From an uncultured Clostridia bacterium (GTDB lineage Bacteria; Bacillota; Clostridia; Christensenellales; Borkfalkiaceae): a stretch of 32,877 bases of DNA. Made by a program: the position numbers and the translations under genes. The DNA is taken from positions 1 through 32,877 of the forward strand of contig CALVMH010000020.1 in NCBI GenBank assembly GCA_944343275.1. Direction: 5' to 3'. A model generated the notes under the pieces. It was not told the DNA's origin. It saw only the letters and a program-made list of their open reading frames with translations, and did not search any database. Of this stretch, positions 16,873 to 21,843 are shown in pieces (position 1 is the first letter of the stretch; each line of letters begins with the position of its first letter).

Positions 16873-18174
16873 TCATTCTCCTTGAAAGCGCCGCGCGGGG
16901 GTGCGCAGCGGCGTATATAAATATCCGATCCGGCGCGTCGCTTGCGTGACTTTCACACTGTCGGCGATCTCTTCGCCGCAGACGGCGTACACCACGTTCC
17001 CCTTCGCCACAAGCGGCAGCATCCGCCCTTCGCGGGCGGGGACCTTTCTGTCCGTCAGAAATTTTTTGAGCGGCTTTTCCGAACCGCCGAAGGGCGTAAA
17101 GACGTCCCCTTCCCGCCGCGTCCGCACAATACATCCGTCGGGAAAGGCGTCGAGGTCTGCCGCAAGCGCGTCCGCACGCCGTCCCTCGCCCACTTCCAGC
17201 GCGGGCGCCGCGAACGTGCCGACGCCGAACGGAGCTTGCGCGCGGCAGGCGGGCGCGGGCAGATAGAAGACGGCATCCTCCCCTTCGCGCGCGGCTTCCA
17301 CGCCCTGCGGCAGCGTGACGCGCCGTCCGCTTTGCAGCCTTTTCAGCTTTTCCGCCTCCCGGATGTTTGCCGCCGTGTAATCCTTTTGGATCCCGCATGC
17401 GCGCATGGCGAACAGGCAGGCGCGCGAAAAGAGCGGCGCGGGCAGCGAGAGCGGCACGCGCAGCACATGTTCCCCGCAAATGACGCGTTCGCGTGCAAGC
17501 GCCGCAAGAAACGCCTCATCCTCCGCGGCACGTTCCGCGAACTGTACGAGGTGCTCCGCCGCCCCCGGCACGGCGCCTTCGAGCGCGGGCAGCACGGTAT
17601 GGCGGAGACGGTTGCGCGTAAAGCGCTCGTCCGCATTGCTCTCGTCCTCCGTGAAGGCAAGTCCGTTCTCCGCAAGATAGGCGTCGATCGCGGCGCGCGG
17701 CACGCCGAGCAGAGGGCGCACGATGCCCGCCCGTCCCCCGAACGCGTCCAGCCCCGCAAGGGACGTCCCCCGCGCAAGCCGGAAAAGAACAGTCTCCGCA
17801 TGATCGTCCCTGTGATGCGCCGTGGCGACCATGTCCGCATCCCCCTCTTCGAGAACGCGCGCATAACAGGCGTTGCGCCAATTCCTGCCCGCTTCTTCCA
17901 CGCCCGTCTTTGTCTGCGCCGCAAGCGCCGCGACATCTGCGCGGAAGACGCGCAGCGGGACCCCCCACGTTCCGCAGAGCCGCTCGCAGAATGCAAGATC
18001 GGCAAGCGAACGTTCCCCGCGCAGCCCGTGTTCGCAGGTGAGTGCGGACAGGGCGATGCCGCCATGTTCCGCGTTCTTATAAAAGGCATGCAGAAGCGCA
18101 ACGGAGTCGCGTCCGCCCGAAAGCGCCACGCACACCCGCTTCCCCGCATAAGGCAGCATGTCGAACAGTTCCAT
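16873..18174 (-). CDS. tilS: tRNA(Ile)-lysidine synthetase
   Basis: This ligase attaches lysine to C34 of the CAT-anticodon tRNA-Ile, so that it reads AUA codons. The 433 residues carry the PP-loop SGGRDS (19-24) and the family motif ATAHHRDDHAETVLFRLARG (near residues 116-135). The TilS substrate-binding domain follows and a C-terminal barrel sits near 350-415. Almost no leader precedes the ATG: the promoter -10 box ends 8 bases before it and no Shine-Dalgarno site is visible. Translation may therefore be leaderless. It overlaps or abuts hpt downstream. Confidence 0.93.
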   Translation of the reverse strand: MELFDMLPYAGKRVCVALSGGRDSVALLHAFYKNAEHGGIALSALTCEHGLRGERSLADLAFCERLCGTWGVPLRVFRADVAALAAQTKTGVEEAGRNWRNACYARVLEEGDADMVATAHHRDDHAETVLFRLARGTSLAGLDAFGGRAGIVRPLLGVPRAAIDAYLAENGLAFTEDESNADERFTRNRLRHTVLPALEGAVPGAAEHLVQFAERAAEDEAFLAALARERVICGEHVLRVPLSLPAPLFSRACLFAMRACGIQKDYTAANIREAEKLKRLQSGRRVTLPQGVEAAREGEDAVFYLPAPACRAQAPFGVGTFAAPALEVGEGRRADALAADLDAFPDGCIVRTRREGDVFTPFGGSEKPLKKFLTDRKVPAREGRMLPLVAKGNVVYAVCGEEIADSVKVTQATRRIGYLYTPLRTPARRFQGE

Positions 18175-18181
18175 GACAAAA

Positions 18182-18210
18182 AGTATACCACATCATGACC
18201 GCGATTGCAA
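18182..18210 (-). promoter_or_regulatory. Promoter giving a near-leaderless tilS transcript
   Basis: On the minus strand TTGCAA (18205-18210) and TATACT (18182-18187) are 17 bases apart. Transcription from this promoter would start within a base or two of the tilS ATG. Confidence 0.65.
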
Positions 18211-18268
18211 GACGGCAAGAAAAGTTTCATGAAAGTCAAAAAAAGTTTTCTTTTTTTTCAGAAAACAG

Positions 18269-18297
18269 TTGACAAACGCGCCTTCTTCCGTTACAAT
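18269..18297 (+). promoter_or_regulatory. Promoter for the tRNA cluster
   Basis: A perfect TTGACA (18269-18274) and TACAAT (18292-18297) are 17 bases apart, 34 bases before the first tRNA. It diverges from the tilS promoter; a T-rich stem (GTTTTC with GAAAAC) lies between the two. Confidence 0.8.
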
Positions 18298-18330
18298 AAA
18301 TAAGCTATTCGCTTGAGCGGATACCAACAT

Positions 18331-18407
<77 letters not shown>

Positions 18408-18410
18408 TAC

Positions 18411-18487
18411 GGCGATGTAGCTTAGTTGGTTAGAGCGATCGGTTCATACCCGATAGGTCAGCGGTTCGACTCCACTCATCGCTACCA
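18411..18487 (+). tRNA. tRNA-Met (CAT), elongator type
   Basis: The 77-nt gene has an encoded CCA. The anticodon stem ATCGG/CCGAT holds loop TTCATAC, anticodon CAT. The acceptor GGCGATG/CATCGCT pairs throughout with a G-U at 1:72. The T-stem AGCGG/CCACT has a C-A mismatch in its middle. The body resembles clostridial elongator tRNA-Met; an Ile2 tRNA (the TilS substrate) is less likely. Confidence 0.9.
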
Positions 18488-18488
18488 A

Positions 18489-18511
18489 AAAATCGGCTTC
18501 ATGCCGATTTT
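18489..18511 (+). terminator. Terminator between tRNA-Met and tRNA-Glu
   Basis: AAAATCGGC and GCCGATTTT form a 9-bp stem around TTCAT, and the stem itself supplies the U-run. It would end or weaken transcription before tRNA-Glu, so that tRNA depends on read-through or on a weak promoter of its own. Confidence 0.6.
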
Positions 18512-18520
18512 CTATTCTGG

Positions 18521-18595
18521 GGCCCCGTGGTCAAGAGGTTAAGACACCACCCTTTCACGGTGGTATCATGGGTTCGATTCCCGTCGGGGTCACCA
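18521..18595 (+). tRNA. tRNA-Glu (TTC), target of the integrated element
   Basis: The 75-nt gene includes an encoded CCA. The anticodon stem CCACC/GGTGG holds loop CTTTCAC, anticodon TTC. The acceptor GGCCCCG/CGGGGTC pairs fully with a G-U at 2:71. Its last ten bases, GGGGTCACCA, recur at 32797-32806, the far border of the mobile element, so the tRNA stays intact after integration. Confidence 0.95.
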
Positions 18596-18613
18596 CACAA
18601 GTTAAAGGCGAAC
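18586..18613. other. Left attachment junction (attL)
   Basis: The core GGGGTCACCA (tRNA-Glu 3' end) is followed by CACAA and the arm GTTAAAGGCGAAC (18601-18613). The arm is the exact reverse complement of the arm at the right end. Confidence 0.75.
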
Positions 18614-18645
18614 CCGTTTCCATTAGGAGACGGATTCGCCTTTAA
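18602..18645 (+). terminator. Long stem-loop just inside the left end
   Basis: A 20-bp stem (one C-A mismatch, one G-U) closes on ATTA and is followed by AATTTATTTT. It probably ends tRNA-Glu transcription and shields the cargo. The rising strand contains the left att arm and the falling strand (18635-18645) is a second partial copy of the arm. Confidence 0.65.
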
Positions 18646-18675
18646 AATTTATTTTAGGGAGGATTACTTATAAAG

Positions 18676-19659
18676 ATGGGGTCAGAATTTTATTTACAAA
18701 AAGGGATAAGCGTGAAGCATTTTAAGGTACAGGATAAGGATGAATTTTATGTGTCAAAAATCTCTTGCTGCTTAGGGGTGATGTATTCCTATCCCAATGA
18801 TAGCATAATTTATGAGATTGATACTGAGGCGTCTAAAATATATGATTTATTATGTGATATGTTTTTCCCTGATAAGGAGGAATATTATCGTAAAATAGGC
18901 CGCTTGCCAGATTATCTTCAAAAAGCAGGACATGATTCGGATTGCATTTTGACAGCTCAAGAATTTTGTCACTTACTGCGCGACAATGTAGTTATTGATA
19001 TGGTGTGGCAAAATAAGTCCCTTTATTTGTCCGATGTGCAAAATTTGATTGGTTCAATACAGAACCATGTTATAGAGATGGATGCTTTATTTAAAAATTA
19101 TTATATTGATATTAGTACGTTTAATCCGCCAAAAATTGCAGAGGATGGCGAGTTTTTTTTGGTTTCGACTGAATCCAGACTGCTTTCTACGATGGTTGAA
19201 AATTATTTTATAAAAGCATATGCAATTTTAGATTTATTGGTCAAATTGATATATAATATAATAAAACCAGTAACAGATTTCACAAAATATAAAAGATTGC
19301 AGTCAAATAATAAACTTTGGGGTAACAAAAAAGAGTTGTCACTTCCAAATTTGCAAGATACGTTATTTGAAGATCATGAGATTGTCTCTATTATAGAGTC
19401 ATTAAGGAATGAAGTAGTTCACAATGGAACATGGGAACTTAATCCAAAAGTTTTCTATAGAGTTAAGGACGGAAAAATTGTGGAACGATTCATGAGATTC
19501 CCTGATATAAGTCAAGGGCGTCTTGATTGTGTAAACAATAGAAAACATTTTTTCGGTCAAGAAAAGAAAATTAATGATACGTTCTCTCAAATCCACTATG
19601 TGTTTATGAGCAAGTTGCACAAAACCTTAAGACATATTAATAGCATGACTATGAAATAA
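18676..19659 (+). CDS. HEPN-like protein, unrecognised family
   Basis: I do not recognise the full 327-residue family. The C-terminal half is helical and holds ESLRNEVVHNG, whose R-N-x3-H (residues 244-249) matches the RxxxxH active-site motif of HEPN ribonucleases; upstream helices (residues ~165-200) fit a HEPN bundle. HEPN proteins often act as RNA-cutting toxins or phage-defence effectors, so that role is possible here but inferred. No signal peptide or clear membrane helix is visible. The gene is AT-rich, unlike the host. The ATG follows GGGAGG by 13 bases, a loose spacing. In the integrated state it stands alone behind a stem-loop; in a circular form it would directly follow the integrase frame. 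Confidence 0.75.
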   Translation: MGSEFYLQKGISVKHFKVQDKDEFYVSKISCCLGVMYSYPNDSIIYEIDTEASKIYDLLCDMFFPDKEEYYRKIGRLPDYLQKAGHDSDCILTAQEFCHLLRDNVVIDMVWQNKSLYLSDVQNLIGSIQNHVIEMDALFKNYYIDISTFNPPKIAEDGEFFLVSTESRLLSTMVENYFIKAYAILDLLVKLIYNIIKPVTDFTKYKRLQSNNKLWGNKKELSLPNLQDTLFEDHEIVSIIESLRNEVVHNGTWELNPKVFYRVKDGKIVERFMRFPDISQGRLDCVNNRKHFFGQEKKINDTFSQIHYVFMSKLHKTLRHINSMTMK

Positions 19660-19661
19660 AA

Positions 19662-19687
19662 GCGGGTGCTTCGTTTGAAGCATCCGC
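19662..19687. terminator. Convergent stem-loop between HEPN-like gene and mob module
   Basis: GCGGGTGCTTC and GAAGCATCCGC form an 11-bp stem (one G-U) around GTTT. On the minus strand it is followed by TTTTATTT, so it most likely terminates the mob operon. It can also stop transcription from the left. Confidence 0.65.
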
Positions 19688-19706
19688 CGCTGCCGTTGAT
19701 CAAGGT

Positions 19707-19803
19707 TTATGAATTTCGGCGCAACCTGATGATCTGATAAATAGACTTATATTCCGCAGCGCATTCAAGCGGCGGCCCCTTACCGTATTTTTTTCACGGT
19801 CAT
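19707..19803 (-). pseudogene. Small mob-operon gene broken by a one-base shift in an A-run
   Basis: The frame opens ATG ACC GTG AAA AAA and hits a stop after seven codons. If one A is removed from the seven-A run (six instead of seven), it reads MTVKKYGKGPPLEC and on to IIRLRRNS, 31 residues, before TAA at 19707-19709. It lies 15 bases after the stop of the 53-aa gene, in the same direction. The corrected peptide has even, protein-like composition. A real mutation, an assembly error in a homopolymer and programmed slippage are all possible. Confidence 0.35.
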
Positions 19804-19818
19804 CCGAATCGGATATTC

Positions 19819-19980
19819 TTACTTGCGATTTGGCTGTAAAGCGCGTTCTGCCTGCCACTTTTCAAACTCCCGTTGGTTTTCCTCGTCCGCCATATAGGCG
19901 CGGATCGCGGGCAGCAGAAGCCGCGCGAGCGAGTCAAGCTCGCAGTTTGAAGTGCCTGTCGTTTTGTTTCTTCTCGCCAT
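19819..19980 (-). CDS. Small conserved-looking protein downstream of the relaxase (53 aa)
   Basis: This 53-residue protein starts MARRNKTTGTSNCELDSLAR, continues with LLLPAIRAYM and ends in a charged helix (EENQREFEKWQAERALQ). It resembles small proteins I remember beside MobV-type relaxases in Bacillota elements, but no function is known to me. It follows mobV on the same strand by 58 bases. The only site before the ATG is a weak GGGG. The helical, charged tail could bind the relaxase or DNA; this is a guess. Confidence 0.6.
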   Translation of the reverse strand: MARRNKTTGTSNCELDSLARLLLPAIRAYMADEENQREFEKWQAERALQPNRK

Positions 19981-20038
19981 TCCCCGTTGTTATGTAATTT
20001 GCTCGATCGCTTTTCTCCTTGTATTCGGTTATTCAGTT

Positions 20039-21082
20039 TTACTTTCCGCCGCGGTCGTTACTATTTGCTTTGAACGGCGGAGCGGAGTTCTTTGCGCGTG
20101 ACTTATTTAGCAAAGCGTCGAACTCGGCGGGGTAGGCGGCGAGCATATCGCTTACCATTCCGAACGCCTGTTCCTTGCCTTTGGCTCGGCGTTCTGCTTT
20201 CTGCAACTGCTCGAACAGGTCGCTTCGATCGCGGTCGGAGATAGCCTTCGATTGCCGCAAGGCGGCGTTCTCCGTGCGAAGAGCGGATAGTTCTTCCTCG
20301 GCTTGCCGTTTTCGCTTCGGCGTAGGCTTACTGCGCTCCGCCTCGATACTCTGCACGATGCCGGCCAAATACTCCTGCGCTTGTTGTTTTGTTTTCTCCG
20401 CCGCCTGTTCCGCACTTGCCACAATGCCGTCCGCGTGAATTTGCGCAATTTTCACTTTGCGCTCCGCGTTATGGTCGGCTTCGGCAATGATGTCGCTTTC
20501 TTGCCCGCGTGCCTGCTCGACGATCTTCTTCGCCTTGAATTCCGCCGTGTCAAGGTGTTTTGCCTGACTTCCTTCTTTGCCGCGCTGCAAATTCCATTTC
20601 GCGCCGACTTCTCGATGCAGGTCTGTCTGCAATGCGGTAAGCGCCTTCCTGTCAAACAGCTTCTTCGCGCACAGTCTGCCGTCCGCAATGGGAATTAAAT
20701 TCAGGTGCAGGTGCGGCGTGGTTTCGTCCGTATGGACAACGGCAGAAATGATATTGCCCTCGCCGTAGTGCTCCGAAAAGAAGCGGGTGCATTTGGCAGA
20801 GAACTTCTCTTGTTCTTGCGGCGATAGATTTTTGAAGAACGCGCCGTCCGAGCCCACAACGAAGGAGCACATCAGAACGGCATCCTTGCGCACTTTGGTC
20901 GGAAGGTCAAGAGCCTCGATCTTATCGTTGATGAACTGCGTGTAGCTGCGCTGACGCTTGACAATGTGGTAGTTTCCGCTCGTGCGCCTGCAATCGATCT
21001 GCGGATTGCTCGCCCGATAGGTTTCGTCGCGCTCGTTCTCCCGTTCGACGGGCGCAATGTCCGTCTTGTGATACTTTTTCAT
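20039..21082 (-). CDS. MobV-family relaxase
   Basis: This relaxase nicks one strand at oriT and pilots it during mobilization. The MobV signature HTDETTPHLHLNLIP (residues 117-131) provides the metal-binding histidines and acidic residue, and SNPQID...NYHIV (residues 25-41) is the N-terminal family motif. Residues ~185-300 form a long charged coiled coil, usual for the dimerisation region. The annotated ATG is 21080-21082, but the frame is open upstream and reads SYLVCHMKKY, the normal MobV opening. An ideal AAAGGAG (21112-21118) lies 8 bases before the in-frame codon ATA at 21101-21103, where family members would have ATG. Translation may start at that ATA. The oriT lies immediately upstream. 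Confidence 0.9.
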   Translation of the reverse strand: MKKYHKTDIAPVERENERDETYRASNPQIDCRRTSGNYHIVKRQRSYTQFINDKIEALDLPTKVRKDAVLMCSFVVGSDGAFFKNLSPQEQEKFSAKCTRFFSEHYGEGNIISAVVHTDETTPHLHLNLIPIADGRLCAKKLFDRKALTALQTDLHREVGAKWNLQRGKEGSQAKHLDTAEFKAKKIVEQARGQESDIIAEADHNAERKVKIAQIHADGIVASAEQAAEKTKQQAQEYLAGIVQSIEAERSKPTPKRKRQAEEELSALRTENAALRQSKAISDRDRSDLFEQLQKAERRAKGKEQAFGMVSDMLAAYPAEFDALLNKSRAKNSAPPFKANSNDRGGK

Positions 21083-21132
21083 GTGACAAACTAAATAGCT
21101 TATAGATTTATCTCCTTTGATTTTTTTCTGTT

Positions 21133-21229
21133 AAAAAGCCTCGCAGAGCCCACTAAACTTCGGAATGAAGTATAGTGGGCTATACTTTCGTCGGCACGAA
21201 AAGTGATTGCTTCCCGAAAAGAGGCTTTT
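21133..21229. repeat. Outer inverted repeat enclosing oriT
   Basis: AAAAGCCTC (within 21133-21142) and GAGGCTTTT (21221-21229) are complementary and bracket the oriT. On the transcript heading into mobV the pair would fold and be followed by a T-run. It could therefore act as an attenuator or terminator in the relaxase leader. Confidence 0.5.
21148..21190. other. oriT of the MobV (pMV158) type
   Basis: The inverted repeat GCCCACTA (21148-21155) / TAGTGGGC (21173-21180) is followed by TATACTTT. It includes GAAGTATAGTGGGCTATACT, which closely parallels the pMV158 oriT (AAGTATAGTGTG then TTATACTTT). By analogy the nick would fall within TAGTGGG/CTATAC near 21179. It lies 65 bases upstream of the relaxase ATG, the normal place for this family. 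The match is from memory of pMV158 and not aligned by software. Confidence 0.75.
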
Positions 21230-21253
21230 GATTTGCTGTAAGCCATCGCTTTG

Positions 21254-21533
21254 TCATAGCATTACGGCGGTCTGATCGTCGTTTGCTTTCTCATAACTTT
21301 CTTCCCAAAATTGTATTTTTCTATCCTTATCCCACACCAAAGAGGTATGGGTTCGATAGTCTAAAAAGGACGCAAAAAAGCCGCTGACTGCTCTTTCCTT
21401 GTCACCGACTTTGACCTTGTTTAGCGGTTTCTTTCCGCTCTATGGTGGTCAACCATTCTGTTAAGTTGTAGGGATGTTTCCGTCGCTGAGGGCCGTACTT
21501 TCCGAAAAAAAGCGTACACTTATAAAAGCGCAT
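21254..21533 (-). pseudogene. Probable frameshifted small gene upstream of oriT
   Basis: A 43-codon frame starts at ATG 21531-21533 (MRFYKCTLFFGKYGPQRRKH, then PYNLTEWLTTIERKE) and stops at 21402-21404. The next frame, overlapping at about 21425, continues with protein-like sequence (KPLNKVKVGDKERAVSGFF, then SFLDYRTHTSLVWDKD and FWEESYEKANDDQTAVML) to a stop at 21254-21256. It has no start of its own. Together they would make a ~90-residue protein, so a single frameshift is the simplest reading. There is no recognisable Shine-Dalgarno site and no known function. Confidence 0.35.
21494..21529. repeat. Imperfect direct repeat, copy 1
   Basis: This copy reads CGTACTTTC, then an A-run, GCGTACA and TAAAAGC. 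It matches 21567-21600 with a period of 73 bases. Each copy contains GTAC twice, so it is also weakly palindromic. Confidence 0.55.
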
Positions 21534-21566
21534 CACGGCACGTGCTTAAACTTGCAATGGCAACGG

Positions 21567-21600
21567 CGTACTTTCTAAAAATGCGTACAACTAAAAAAGC
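21567..21600. repeat. Imperfect direct repeat, copy 2
   Basis: This is the second copy of the repeat at 21494-21529. On the minus strand both copies open short reading frames with a shared pattern (MTGFFSCTHF here; MRFYKCTLFF in copy 1). The repeat may thus be a duplicated start region of a small gene. Confidence 0.55.
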
Positions 21601-21634
21601 CTGTCATTGCTCGTCTTTTCAAACGGCTCGGGCG

Positions 21635-21702
21635 CGGCGCAAGGTGCGCCGAAAACATCGCGGAGAACTTGCTCCGCACACGCGGAACGCATACATTCCG
21701 CG
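21635..21702 (-). ncRNA. Run of three hairpins in the mob-side leader, possible structured RNA
   Basis: Three perfect hairpins follow one another: 21635-21651 (7-bp stem, loop AGG), 21660-21677 (6-bp stem) and 21681-21702 (7-bp stem). They lie 90-150 bases downstream of the strong minus-strand promoter at 21790-21818, before the repeats and the mob genes. No convincing protein is encoded in either direction. This may be a structured 5' leader or a small RNA; it matches no RNA family I recognise. Confidence 0.35.
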
Positions 21703-21789
21703 CAACTCTCCTAAGTTCAAGGAGATACTTTCATGCCACTTTTGCGGCACGATAAAAGGATATAGGCAGCATTCCACCTATACTCTTGC

Positions 21790-21818
21790 ATTATAACATA
21801 CTATCTTCACTCTGTCAA
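21790..21818 (-). promoter_or_regulatory. Strong promoter facing the mobilization module
   Basis: On the minus strand a perfect TTGACA (21813-21818) and a perfect TATAAT (21790-21795) are exactly 17 bases apart. The transcript would run through the hairpins, direct repeats and oriT toward mobV. It is the best promoter match in the window. Confidence 0.8.
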
Positions 21819-21825
21819 CAAAATA

Positions 21826-21839
21826 CGAACGTATGTTTG
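21826..21839. promoter_or_regulatory. LexA (DinR)-like operator upstream of the mob promoter
   Basis: CGAACGTATGTTTG fits the Bacillota SOS box pattern CGAAC-N4-GTTYG. It sits 7 bases upstream of the -35 box at 21813-21818, and 5 bases beyond the helicase stop. SOS control of mobilization is the inference; the overlapping palindrome ATACGAACGTAT leaves room for another repressor. Confidence 0.5.
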
Positions 21840-21843
21840 TAGT

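Noticed and set aside
18411-18487. The CAT tRNA as tRNA-Ile2, substrate of the nearby TilS
   Set aside because: Its acceptor and D-arm sequence resemble clostridial elongator tRNA-Met; a nearby tilS alone is not evidence.
21542-21796. Forward frame of 84 codons in the leader region
   Set aside because: It has no ribosome binding site, is full of Arg/Cys/His and runs across the hairpins; a structured RNA fits better.
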